DNA from: CADEFF01 sp964569315 | Lineage (GTDB): Bacteria > Pseudomonadota > Alphaproteobacteria > Dongiales > Dongiaceae | Assembly (NCBI GenBank): GCA_964569315.1 | Contig: CAZMUZ010000083.1 | Span: 1-17,019 of the forward strand | Direction: 5' to 3' | Length of the DNA stretch: 17,019 nt | Part shown: piece after piece, positions 7,070-14,614 of the stretch | Layout: each line of letters starts with the position of its first letter | How positions within the stretch are numbered: the first letter of the stretch is position 1 | Notes under the pieces: model-generated | What the model was told of the DNA's origin: nothing | Database searches by the model: none | What the model saw: only the letters and a program-made list of their open reading frames with translations | Program-made: the position numbers and the translations under genes

Positions 7070-7088
7070 ACTCAATGGGAGGTGCAAG

Positions 7089-8159
7089 ATGCGACAGAGT
7101 TCCGGATCGACGCTTCGGCGTCTCATGCTGGCGGCGACGGTCGCCGCGGCGGCGGTCGTCGGCGCGGCCGGTGCCGCCTCGGCCAAGGATCAGGTCCGCG
7201 TGGCCGGCCTCACCTGGCCGGGCTATGGCTGGTGGTACATCATCGAGGCGAAGGACCTGGCACCCGATCTCGAGATCACCTATCAGGCGATCGAGGATCC
7301 GTTCCAGAGCTTCGCGCTGATGGCCTCCGGCCAGCTCGAGGTGATCTCGAGCACGGCGGAGTTCGCCCCGATCGGCGCCTCGCAGAACATGCCGGTGCGC
7401 CAGATCACCTACGGCAATCTCTCGCACGGCACGGACCAGATCCTGCTCCGGCCCGAGATCAAGAGCGCCGAGGATCTGCGCGGCAAGAAGGTCGCCGTCA
7501 TGGTCGGCGGCCTGCCGCAGATCATGCTCGGCATCTATCTCGAGAAGAACGGCGTGCCGTTCGATTCCGTCGAATATGTGAACGTCATCATGGATCAGGC
7601 CGCGGCCGCCATGATCGGCGGCACGGTCGGCGCGGCCGAGCTCTGGGAGCCCTTCGCGAGCCAGGCGCTGGCGGCGATCCCGGGCGCCACCAAGGCGGCG
7701 AGCACCGCCGATCCGGAATGGGCCGAGACCGCGATCATCGCCGACGCGCATTTCATGAACGCCGACTGGATCCGCGATCACCGCGAGGTGGCGGTGAAGA
7801 CGCTGAAGGCGATGTATGACGCGATCGCCTGGTGGAAGGCCAACCCGGCGGAAGGCAACCAGATCATCGCCGACGGCATGAAGATGTCGGTCGCCGACGT
7901 CGAGCTGGTGATCGGCAAGGACGGCAGCGGCCTCGATTCCGGCCTCTATCCCTACAACTTCATGGAAGCGGCGCAGTTCTGCGGGGCCGCCCCCGGCGAG
8001 CCGCCCTTCGGCCAGAAGAACGGCCAGATGAACGACTACTACAAGCTCACCAACGAATGGTGGGTGAAGTTCGGCGTGGTCAAGGAGATGTATCCCGCCG
8101 ACAAGGGCGTCGATTGCAGCCTCCTCAAGGACCTCTACGACAGCGGCTATCGCGGCTGA
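7089..8159 (+). CDS. ABC transporter periplasmic substrate-binding protein (NMT1/SsuA-like)
   Basis: 356 residues. The signal peptide is clear: basic RRL near residues 10-12, a long Ala/Val-rich core, and a probable cleavage after ASA at 32. The mature part begins KDQVRVAGLTWPGYGWWYIIEA and contains DPFQSFALMASGQLEVIS and an EDLRGKKVAV segment, the usual pattern of NMT1/THI5-like binding proteins for nitrate, taurine and related small solutes. The start at 7089 is supported by GGGAGG about six bases upstream. Tryptophans and tyrosines in WPGYGWWY near the start of the mature protein could form a cation-binding pocket, which would suit guanidinium, but this is inference. It sits between the permease and a glutamine-synthetase-like gene. 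Confidence 0.9.
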   Translation: MRQSSGSTLRRLMLAATVAAAAVVGAAGAASAKDQVRVAGLTWPGYGWWYIIEAKDLAPDLEITYQAIEDPFQSFALMASGQLEVISSTAEFAPIGASQNMPVRQITYGNLSHGTDQILLRPEIKSAEDLRGKKVAVMVGGLPQIMLGIYLEKNGVPFDSVEYVNVIMDQAAAAMIGGTVGAAELWEPFASQALAAIPGATKAASTADPEWAETAIIADAHFMNADWIRDHREVAVKTLKAMYDAIAWWKANPAEGNQIIADGMKMSVADVELVIGKDGSGLDSGLYPYNFMEAAQFCGAAPGEPPFGQKNGQMNDYYKLTNEWWVKFGVVKEMYPADKGVDCSLLKDLYDSGYRG

Positions 8160-8176
8160 GCCGAAGCTCCCTCCGG

Positions 8177-8208
8177 CGCCGGCGGCGTGGCTCGGACCGC
8201 CGCCGGCG
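8177..8208 (+). other. Strong intercistronic hairpin (binding protein - ligase gap)
   Basis: An 11-bp perfect GC-only stem, CGCCGGCGGCG (8177-8187) with CGCCGCCGGCG (8198-8208), with a ten-base loop. It starts 18 bp after the binding-protein stop codon. No T-tract follows, so it is more likely an mRNA-stabilising or attenuating element that raises binding-protein output relative to downstream genes than a complete terminator. Confidence 0.65.
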
Positions 8209-8245
8209 TCGAATTCCATTCTCCGGGCATGAGGTTCCAAGACCG

Positions 8246-9673
8246 ATGACGACGAATTATCCCGCGTCCATGCAGGACGCGTTCCCGAGCAAGGCGCGCA
8301 TCGCCAAGACGAGAGCCGACCTCGAGAAGGCCGGCGTCAAATACGTCCTGTCCTGCTGGATCGACATTCTCGGCAGCGCCAAGACCAAGCCCGTTCCGGT
8401 TTCCGAGCTCGAGGCCATCTGCACCGGCAAGGGGCCGCAATTCGCCGTCCATTCCGTGACCATGTTCCCGGATCTGGGGCCGGCCGACCCGGACCAGATC
8501 CCGATCCCCGACCTCGACAGCCTGCAGATCGCGCCCTGGAATCGCGAATATGCGATCGTCATGGCCGATCTCTTCTACGAGAACGCGCCCTATAACGTCT
8601 GCCCGCGCCTCGCGCTGAAGCGCACGGTGAAGGCGGCGGCGGATGCCGGCTTCGCCTTCTATGCCGGGCTCGAACCCGAATTCATGGTCATGAAATATAA
8701 CGACCAGGGCCAGCCGGTGAAGGCGTTCGACAACGACCCGGAGCCCGGCCGCGGCTTCCGCCCGCGCCGGCAGGCCTTCGGCTACGACCTCGAATTCTCG
8801 CTCGACGCCATGCCGTTCCTCGGCGAGCTCATCGGCATCCTGAACGGGATGGGCTGGGGCATGAAGAACGTCGTCTGCGAGGGCGCCTATTCGCAGTTCG
8901 AGATCGATTTCGGCTATACCGACGTGCTGGCGATGGCCGACCGCTTTACCTTCCTGCGCGCGCTCCTGAAGGAAGTGGGGAAGCGCCATGGCTGCTTCAT
9001 CACCTACATGCCGAAGCCGACCCAGTCCGACTGGCGGAACGGCGCGCATGTGAACTGGAGCATGCAGTCGGTCAAGAAGCCGGGCGTGAACCTGTTCCAC
9101 GACCCGAAGAAGGACGGGTGGAGCGACTATGCGCTGCAATCGATCGCCGGCGTGCTCAAGCACGGCGTTGCGATGGCGGCGGTCAACTGCTCGACGGTGA
9201 ACAGCTACAAGGGGCTGATCGGCCGCGCCCAGGAGTTCGAGGGCGGCACGGTGACCTGGGCGCCGACCCATATCACCTATGGCGTCAACAACCGCTCGGC
9301 GATGCTGCGGCTGCCGCAGGCGCGCTTCGCGATCGAGAACCGCGCCGTCGACATGTGCGTCAATCCCTATCTGTCGCTCGCCATGCATGCGGCGGCCTCG
9401 CTCGAAGGCATCCAGCAGAAGCTCGATCCCGGCCCGGCGCTCAACAAGTCGCTCTATGACATGAGCCCCGCCGACCGCGCCAAATACAAGGTGCAGCCGC
9501 TGCCGCGAAACCTGAACGAGGCGATCACCGCCTTCGCCGGCGACTCTCTGGCGAAGGACGTGTTCGGCCCGGTCATGCACAAGCTCTATGTGCAGCATAA
9601 GCAGGACGAGTGGGACCGCTTCCACGAGACGATCACCGAGTGGGAGCAGCGCGAATATCTGCGCTTCTTCTAG
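8246..9673 (+). CDS. Glutamine-synthetase-like ligase (GlnT / gamma-glutamylmethylamide synthetase group)
   Basis: 475-residue member of the glutamine synthetase fold, ATP-dependent ligases that join ammonia or an amine to a carboxylate. Seen: beta-Grasp-type N-terminus (about 30-120), EPEF (Glu143/Glu145) and CEGAYSQFEID (Glu212/Glu219) metal ligands, GAHVNW (267-271), NSYKGL (319-324), NNRSAMLRLP (348-357), and ENRAVDMCVNPYL (364-376). Compared with canonical enzymes, NSYKRL has become NSYKGL (the glutamate-binding Arg is Gly323) and the second His of the GMHxH-type motif is Asn270; Arg366 and the nucleotide-side arginines remain. So it is probably an active ligase with altered substrate. 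Its place inside a transporter and ureohydrolase operon suggests it captures ammonia or methylamine released from the imported compound. ATG 8246 has GAGGTT about ten bases upstream. Confidence 0.85.
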   Translation: MTTNYPASMQDAFPSKARIAKTRADLEKAGVKYVLSCWIDILGSAKTKPVPVSELEAICTGKGPQFAVHSVTMFPDLGPADPDQIPIPDLDSLQIAPWNREYAIVMADLFYENAPYNVCPRLALKRTVKAAADAGFAFYAGLEPEFMVMKYNDQGQPVKAFDNDPEPGRGFRPRRQAFGYDLEFSLDAMPFLGELIGILNGMGWGMKNVVCEGAYSQFEIDFGYTDVLAMADRFTFLRALLKEVGKRHGCFITYMPKPTQSDWRNGAHVNWSMQSVKKPGVNLFHDPKKDGWSDYALQSIAGVLKHGVAMAAVNCSTVNSYKGLIGRAQEFEGGTVTWAPTHITYGVNNRSAMLRLPQARFAIENRAVDMCVNPYLSLAMHAAASLEGIQQKLDPGPALNKSLYDMSPADRAKYKVQPLPRNLNEAITAFAGDSLAKDVFGPVMHKLYVQHKQDEWDRFHETITEWEQREYLRFF

Positions 9674-9692
9674 GAAGGACCAGGACCGGCGG

Positions 9693-10544
9693 ATGAGCCC
9701 GTTGCCCGAATCGAAGATCGCCCCGGCCGAGCGGCGGAGCAAGCTCTCCGTCCGCGGCGTCGGCAAGACCTTCCAGTTCAGCGGCCGCGAGACGATCGAA
9801 GCGGTGCGCGGCGTCTCCTTCGACGTGATGGAGAACGAGATCTGCGCGCTGCTCGGTCCCTCGGGCTGCGGCAAATCCACGGTGCTGCGCATGGTGGCGG
9901 GGCTGGAGGAGCCCACCAGCGGCGCCATGACGCTCGACGGCCATCGCATCGAGGGCCCCGACAAATCGCGCGGCATGGTGTTCCAGGCCTATACCTCCTT
10001 CGACTGGCTCACGGTCCAGCAGAATGTCGAATATGGCATGCGGATCAACAAGGTGCCGAAGACGGAGCGGAAGGAGCGGGCGGCTCGCTTCATCGATCTC
10101 GTGAAGCTCGCGAGGTTCCGCAACGCCTACCCGTCGCAGCTTTCGGGCGGCATGCGTCAGCGAGTGGCGATCGCCCGTACGCTCGCCAACGATCCCTCGA
10201 TCCTGCTGATGGATGAGCCGTTCGGCGCGCTCGACGCCGAGACCCGGTGGCAGATGCAGGAATTGATGGTGGGCATCGCCGAGACCTCGCAGACGACCCT
10301 GCTGCTGGTGACGCACGACCTGGAGGAAGCGATCTTCCTCGCCGACCGTATCGTCTTCATGTCGCGTCATCCGGGGACGGTGCGGGAGAACCTGATGGTC
10401 GATTTCAAGAAGGGTCGCCGGTTCCAGAGCCGGGAGCAGATGATCGAGGCGCCCGGCTATTACGAGCTCGAGAAGAAGATCATGCATCTGATGCGCGACG
10501 AGAGCCGTCGCGACGCGGATAGTGCCGCCGGGCTGGCGCACTGA
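9693..10544 (+). CDS. ABC transporter ATP-binding protein (SsuB/TauB type)
   Basis: 283-residue cytoplasmic ATPase that powers the permease encoded at 6134. All motifs are intact: Walker A GPSGCGKST (55-63), Q-loop VFQAY (97-101), signature LSGGMRQR (150-157), Walker B LLMDEP (171-176), and the switch His208 in LVTHD. The sequence continues with the ARNP-type tail seen in nitrate/taurine importers. It starts 19 bp after the ligase gene and ends 24 bp before hypB, well inside the operon. The separation of the ATPase from permease and binding protein by a ligase gene is unusual. AAGGAC and GGCGG precede the ATG; a longer in-frame start at 9588 would lie inside the ligase gene and is unlikely. 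Confidence 0.92.
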   Translation: MSPLPESKIAPAERRSKLSVRGVGKTFQFSGRETIEAVRGVSFDVMENEICALLGPSGCGKSTVLRMVAGLEEPTSGAMTLDGHRIEGPDKSRGMVFQAYTSFDWLTVQQNVEYGMRINKVPKTERKERAARFIDLVKLARFRNAYPSQLSGGMRQRVAIARTLANDPSILLMDEPFGALDAETRWQMQELMVGIAETSQTTLLLVTHDLEEAIFLADRIVFMSRHPGTVRENLMVDFKKGRRFQSREQMIEAPGYYELEKKIMHLMRDESRRDADSAAGLAH

Positions 10545-10568
10545 AACCGGAGAGGAAGGGAGAGAGCC

Positions 10569-11552
10569 ATGTGCGGAATTTGCGGCTGCGATGCCGGCGA
10601 AGCGCGCATCGACGGAAACCCGTCGCCGGAAGCGGCGCATCTGCCCCTGATCCGCGGCAAGACGACGCCCGCGTCGCACGATCATGGGCATGCGCATGAT
10701 CATGGGCACGGCCACGACCATAGCCATAGCCATGACCATCATTCGCATCGGAACGGTCACGGTCATGCCCCGCAGCCGTCGGGCATCGTGCAAATCACCG
10801 AGCGCGAGCATCTCGTCGCGATCGAGCAGGGCATTCTCAGCAAGAATGACGGGTTTGCGGCGGTGAACCGTGCCCGCTTCGCAAAACAGGGCATGCTCGC
10901 CCTCAACTTCGTTTCCAGCCCCGGCGCGGGCAAGACCAGCCTGCTGGTCGCCACCATCGAGGGGCTGAAGCACGAGTTGCCGATCGCCGTGATCGAGGGC
11001 GATCAGGAGACCGAGAACGACGCCGAGCGGATCCGCGCCACGGGCATTCCCGCGGTGCAGATCAATACCGGCCGCGGCTGTCATCTCGACGCCCATATGG
11101 TGGGCCATGCGCTCGACGGCATGACGGTCCAGCAGGGCTCGCTGCTGCTGATCGAGAATGTCGGCAATCTCGTCTGCCCGGCCTCCTTCGACCTCGGGGA
11201 GGCGCACAAGGTCGCGATCCTCTCGGTGACGGAGGGCGAGGACAAGCCGATCAAATATCCCGACATGTTCGCGGCCGCGCGGGTGCTGGTGATCAGCAAG
11301 ATCGACCTGCTGCCCTATCTCCGCTTCGATCTCGAGCGCGCCCTCGAATACGCGCGGCGCGTCAACCCGACCATCGAGGTCGTCCGCCTCTCGACCGAGA
11401 CGGGCGAAGGCATGCCGGCCTGGCTCGATATGCTGCGGCGTCAGGTCGGCGCGGCGCGCGCGGGTCTGATGGGCGACGCCGGCCAGGTGGCGCCGGAGCG
11501 GGAAGACCGCGCCGCGGCCATGGATCGCCGCCGCCGCGCGGCGGCGGTCTGA
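10569..11552 (+). CDS. hypB: HypB-type nickel-metallochaperone GTPase with histidine-rich tract
   Basis: 327-residue GTPase that delivers nickel to a target enzyme. Seen: N-terminal MCGICGC high-affinity metal motif; a histidine-rich stretch with 15 His between 37 and 66 that can store nickel; P-loop SSPGAGKTS (116-124); the GTPase-domain metal site at Cys171-His172; and SKID (243-246) as the guanine-specificity motif. HypB normally serves NiFe-hydrogenase, but no hydrogenase or other hyp gene (C, D, E, F) is near; instead the ureohydrolases and urease follow. In Synechocystis, hypA/hypB paralogues beside gdmH are known to be needed for guanidine hydrolase activation, which fits this arrangement. 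GGAAGGGAGAG precedes the ATG, and hypA starts nine bases after the stop. Confidence 0.93.
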   Translation: MCGICGCDAGEARIDGNPSPEAAHLPLIRGKTTPASHDHGHAHDHGHGHDHSHSHDHHSHRNGHGHAPQPSGIVQITEREHLVAIEQGILSKNDGFAAVNRARFAKQGMLALNFVSSPGAGKTSLLVATIEGLKHELPIAVIEGDQETENDAERIRATGIPAVQINTGRGCHLDAHMVGHALDGMTVQQGSLLLIENVGNLVCPASFDLGEAHKVAILSVTEGEDKPIKYPDMFAAARVLVISKIDLLPYLRFDLERALEYARRVNPTIEVVRLSTETGEGMPAWLDMLRRQVGAARAGLMGDAGQVAPEREDRAAAMDRRRRAAAV

Positions 11553-11561
11553 GAGGGCGCC

Positions 11562-11975
11562 ATGCACGAGCTTTCCATCGCGACGAGCCTCGTGGAGCTG
11601 GCCTGCGATCATGCGCGGCAGCGTGAGGGCCGGCGGGTGACGAAGGTCATGATCCGCATCGGCGTTCTGCAGCATGTCGCGCGCTCGCTCTATTTCTGCT
11701 TCGACAATGTGGCGCGCGGGACCGCCTGCGAAGGCGCGGTGCTGGAGATCGAGGAGGTCGGCCTCACCGTCGAATGTCCCGCCTGCCGCGCCGTGAAGGC
11801 GCCGAGCGGCCTCTATAATTTCCGCTGCCCGGATTGCGGCGTGCCGACGCCGCAGGTCGTCACCGGGCGCGAGCTGCAGCTTGTCTCGATTGTGCTGGCG
11901 CCGGATGCCGCCACCGATGCGCCGGCCCTCGGCCGTGCCGGCGACGAACCGATTTACGCAAGGAGCACCTCATGA
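11562..11975 (+). CDS. hypA: HypA-type nickel metallochaperone
   Basis: 137 residues, slightly longer than typical HypA (about 115) because of an unconserved tail. The N-terminal MHE motif (His2, nickel ligand) is present, as is the zinc domain with two CxxC pairs (Cys72/Cys75 and Cys89/Cys92). HypA works with HypB in nickel insertion. Its stop codon overlaps the next start as ATGA (11972-11975), so it is translationally coupled to the catalytic ureohydrolase, which strongly suggests that this protein is its client. Urease usually uses UreE/UreG, and the cluster also has ureE, so hypAB are best assigned to the hydrolase. Confidence 0.93.
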   Translation: MHELSIATSLVELACDHARQREGRRVTKVMIRIGVLQHVARSLYFCFDNVARGTACEGAVLEIEEVGLTVECPACRAVKAPSGLYNFRCPDCGVPTPQVVTGRELQLVSIVLAPDAATDAPALGRAGDEPIYARSTS

Positions 11976-13039
11976 GCACGCGCCTTACCGATACCTGGGA
12001 AGTCGTCCCCCATCAGCTCGACGGGCCGGGACGCCATGACCGGAAGGACGACCATATCCGCTCGCCGCGTCTCCATAACGGCGCCTTCAAGTCTGCCGGC
12101 CTCGCCACCTTCATGGGAGCGCCCTATTGCGTGCCGGACCGGCATGCGATCCGCAAGGCGGGGGCCAAGGTCTGCTTCCTCGGCGTGCCCTGGGATCAGG
12201 GGCAGATCGTGCGGTCCGGCACGTCTTCCGGTCCGGCGGGGCTGCGCGAAGCCTCCACGCAATATTTCCCCTACATGTTCGAGTTCGACGTCGATCTCCT
12301 TACCTTCTTCCGGGTGGTCGATTGCGGCGACATCCCGCTCGTGCCGGGCAACAACGATCGCTCCCACGAATACATCTATAACTACGTGACGGAGTGCCTC
12401 GAGGGCGGCGCCAAGGTGCTGCTCTGCGGCGGCGACCATTCCGTGCCGATCCCGGCGGCGAGAGCCCTCTCGGATTTCCACAAGAAGGGCAAGATCGGCT
12501 ACCTCCATATCGATTGCCATCTCGATTCCGCGCCGGATTGGGGCGGCATCATGGCCACCAACTGTTCCGGCCCGTCGCGCGCGCTCGATCTGCCGAACTG
12601 CGACGCCAGGAACATCGCCCATATGGGCTCGCGCAACGGCCTCAACCCGAAGGACTGGGTGGATTTCTTCACCGACAACGGGGTCCGCATGATGCCGATG
12701 CTGGAGGTGGCGGATCGCGGCATCGAGGAATGCACCCGCGAGATCTTCGACATCGCCTGGAACGGCACCGATGCGATCTATTGCTCCTGGGACACGGACT
12801 CGCTCGACGCGAGCTGCATGCCGGGAACGACCGCGCCGGAATGCTTCGGGATCAAGGCGCGCGAGGCGTTGCAGCTCGCGCGCATCGCTGGCACCTACGG
12901 GGCCGACATTCTCGAGATCTCGGAGCTCTGCCCGATCTTCGACGTGAGCCAGATGAGCACCAAGCTCGCCTGCTGCATGCTCTACCAGTATCTCGGCAGC
13001 CGCGCGAAGACCCTGCGCGACCAGGGCAAGAATCCATAA
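11972..13039 (+). CDS. gdmH: Nickel-type guanidine hydrolase-like ureohydrolase, catalytic subunit
   Basis: 355-residue arginase/agmatinase-fold enzyme. All six metal ligands are present: His156 in GGDHS, Asp181/His183/Asp185 in DCHLD, and Asp274/Asp276 in WDTDSLD. The fold starts at GVPWDQG (71-77) after a roughly 65-residue N-terminal extension, longer than in common agmatinases. Family knowledge: GdmH of Synechocystis hydrolyses guanidine to urea and ammonia, uses nickel and depends on HypA/HypB; related nickel ureohydrolases act on metformin or dimethylguanidine. The coupled hypA, the upstream transporter and downstream urease all fit a guanidine or alkylguanidine substrate giving urea. 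Agmatinase (SpeB) cannot be excluded by fold alone, but no polyamine gene is nearby. AAGGAG precedes the start. About 40% or more of positions look shared with the next gene. Confidence 0.8.
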   Translation: MSTRLTDTWEVVPHQLDGPGRHDRKDDHIRSPRLHNGAFKSAGLATFMGAPYCVPDRHAIRKAGAKVCFLGVPWDQGQIVRSGTSSGPAGLREASTQYFPYMFEFDVDLLTFFRVVDCGDIPLVPGNNDRSHEYIYNYVTECLEGGAKVLLCGGDHSVPIPAARALSDFHKKGKIGYLHIDCHLDSAPDWGGIMATNCSGPSRALDLPNCDARNIAHMGSRNGLNPKDWVDFFTDNGVRMMPMLEVADRGIEECTREIFDIAWNGTDAIYCSWDTDSLDASCMPGTTAPECFGIKAREALQLARIAGTYGADILEISELCPIFDVSQMSTKLACCMLYQYLGSRAKTLRDQGKNP

Positions 13040-13086
13040 ACGGCGCGGACGCGCGCCCTCCACCGTTTGCATCAGGAGCGACGACC

Positions 13087-14118
13087 ATGAACCCCGCGAA
13101 ATACAGCCATCTCTTTTCCCCCACCGGCGGCGACGGCGCCGACAATTATCGCGCGCCCGGCCAGATCACCTTCCTCCGCTCGGATCACGTGCCGCTGAAG
13201 ACCGAGGCGCTCAAGAAATCGGGCGTGAAGTTCGCCTTTATCGGCGTGCCGTTCGACGAGGGCAATATCGGCAAGCCGGGCTCCGAGGACGGCCCCCGCG
13301 AGTTCCGTATCGCCTCGCAGGAATATTTCCCCTACTGGTTCGAGTATCAGGTGGACCTGCAGGGGGTTGCGGTCGATTGCGGCGACGTGCAGATGCCGAA
13401 GGTCAATCCGACCCTCGCCCGCGAGCGCATCTATGGCGCCGTGCGCGAGGTGCTGGCGGCGGGCGTGATTCCGATCATCTGCGGCGGCGACCGCTCGCTC
13501 GCGATTTCCGTGGGCCGCGCGCTCTCGGACCACTATGCCGGCAAGAAGGTCGGCAACCTGCATTTCGGCGCGCAGCTCGACCTCGCCGATAGCTGGGCCG
13601 GCGAGAAGACCGTCAGCACCTGCGCCTGGGCGCGGGTGACCGAGCAGCCGAACATCAAGGCCGATCATTGCGCGCATCTCGGCGCGCGCAATTCCCTGAA
13701 TCCGAAGGACTGGATCGATCTCGCGAAGGAGCGGAAGCTGCGCTACTACCCGATGATTGAGATGCTCGATCGCGGCGTCACCAAGGTCGCAGGCGAGGCG
13801 ATCCGCAAGGTCTGGGACGGCACGGACGCGCAGTATCTGAGCTTCAATTTCAACGTGATGGATGCCTCGGCGGCGCCGGGCGTGACCTCGGCGGAGCCGG
13901 GCGGTATCGAGGCCCGCGAAATGATCCGCATTGCGGATATGATCGGCAAGGAAGGCAAGGTCTCGGCGATCGAGATTTCCGAGCTCTGCCCGATCTTCGA
14001 CGTGAGCGGCACCACGTCGCGCCTTGCGGTCTGCATCATCCTCCGCATCATGGCGGCGATGGCCCAGGCGCACGGCAAGACGGTGGACGAATCGCTGCGC
14101 CGGCCGAAATCGGCCTGA
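13087..14118 (+). CDS. Arginase-fold pseudoenzyme, probable non-catalytic partner subunit of the hydrolase
   Basis: 343 residues, clearly paralogous to the preceding gene: shared GVPFDEG (53-59), HLGARNSLNPKDWIDL, and ISELCPIFDVS segments. Five of six metal ligands are replaced: GGDHS has become GGDRS (Arg136), DxHxD has become GAQLD (Gly161, Gln163; only Asp165 remains), and DxD has become NFN (Asn254, Asn256). It should not bind the dinuclear metal centre. The frame is intact and the structural core conserved, with a normal ribosome site (AGGAG), so it is not a decayed gene. Best reading: a structural or regulatory subunit of a heteromeric ureohydrolase. My recollection is that nickel-dependent metformin hydrolase is built this way from one active and one inactive ureohydrolase chain. 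It lies 47 bp after its partner and 46 bp before ureE. Confidence 0.82.
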   Translation: MNPAKYSHLFSPTGGDGADNYRAPGQITFLRSDHVPLKTEALKKSGVKFAFIGVPFDEGNIGKPGSEDGPREFRIASQEYFPYWFEYQVDLQGVAVDCGDVQMPKVNPTLARERIYGAVREVLAAGVIPIICGGDRSLAISVGRALSDHYAGKKVGNLHFGAQLDLADSWAGEKTVSTCAWARVTEQPNIKADHCAHLGARNSLNPKDWIDLAKERKLRYYPMIEMLDRGVTKVAGEAIRKVWDGTDAQYLSFNFNVMDASAAPGVTSAEPGGIEAREMIRIADMIGKEGKVSAIEISELCPIFDVSGTTSRLAVCIILRIMAAMAQAHGKTVDESLRRPKSA

Positions 14119-14164
14119 CCGGCGAAGTCGCCGGAAGCGACGACGGGAGCGGAGACGACAGCAG

Positions 14165-14614
14165 GTGCTTCGGCTCGAGCGAATCCTGGGATATGCGAGC
14201 GACGCCGGCATGGCCGGCCCGCTCCATGCGCTCGAGCATGACGGCAAGGTCGAGCGGATCCTGCTTTCCGGCGACGACATGCTGCGTCACCGTCTCCATG
14301 TCGTGACCGACCGCGGCACGGAATGCGCCATAATGCTGCCGCGGAAGGAGAAGCTCGGCAACGGGGCCGTCCTGCTGCTGGAGCCGGGGCGCGCGATCCT
14401 GGTCCAGCTCGAACGCCAGCAATGGCTGACGCTGGAGACGGACGACCCAGCCTCGGCGCTCAAGATCGCCTATTTCGCCGGCAACATGCACTGGCCGGTC
14501 CGGTTCGAGGAAAACCGGCTCCGTATCGCCCTCGGCGGGCCGGAGCGGCACTATCTCGACCGGCTCGCCCATCTGCTGCAGGACGGCAAGGTCCGGCGGG
14601 TGGACGATGCGTGA
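14165..14614 (+). CDS. ureE: Urease accessory protein UreE (nickel carrier)
   Basis: 149 residues. Opening VLRLERILG matches the UreE start, so the GTG at 14165 is chosen; GGAG lies about a dozen bases upstream. GNMHW holds His109, equivalent to the conserved dimer-interface nickel His (His96 in Klebsiella). The His-rich C-terminal tail of many UreE proteins is absent; the protein ends RVDDA. UreE delivers nickel to the UreFGD-urease complex in the cytoplasm. It overlaps ureF by eight bases, so the two are coupled. It stands before the structural genes, whereas the common order is ureDABCEFG. Confidence 0.88.
   Translation: MLRLERILGYASDAGMAGPLHALEHDGKVERILLSGDDMLRHRLHVVTDRGTECAIMLPRKEKLGNGAVLLLEPGRAILVQLERQQWLTLETDDPASALKIAYFAGNMHWPVRFEENRLRIALGGPERHYLDRLAHLLQDGKVRRVDDA

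Noticed and set aside
8147..9976. Long minus-strand open frame opposite the ligase gene, and similar ones opposite the transporter, hyp and urease genes
   Set aside because: His/Arg/Asp-rich antisense translations without motifs, opposite genes with complete family motifs.
6134..10544. Transporter as a taurine, sulphonate or nitrate importer
   Set aside because: Only the family resemblance supports it; no sulphonate or nitrate metabolism gene is near, while nitrogen-release genes from guanidino compounds and urea follow directly.
11972..14118. Annotation of both arginase-fold genes as agmatinase (speB)
   Set aside because: The second lacks the metal site, the first has a long N-terminal extension and is coupled to hypA, and there are no polyamine genes nearby; nickel ureohydrolase context fits better, though agmatinase is not formally excluded for the first.
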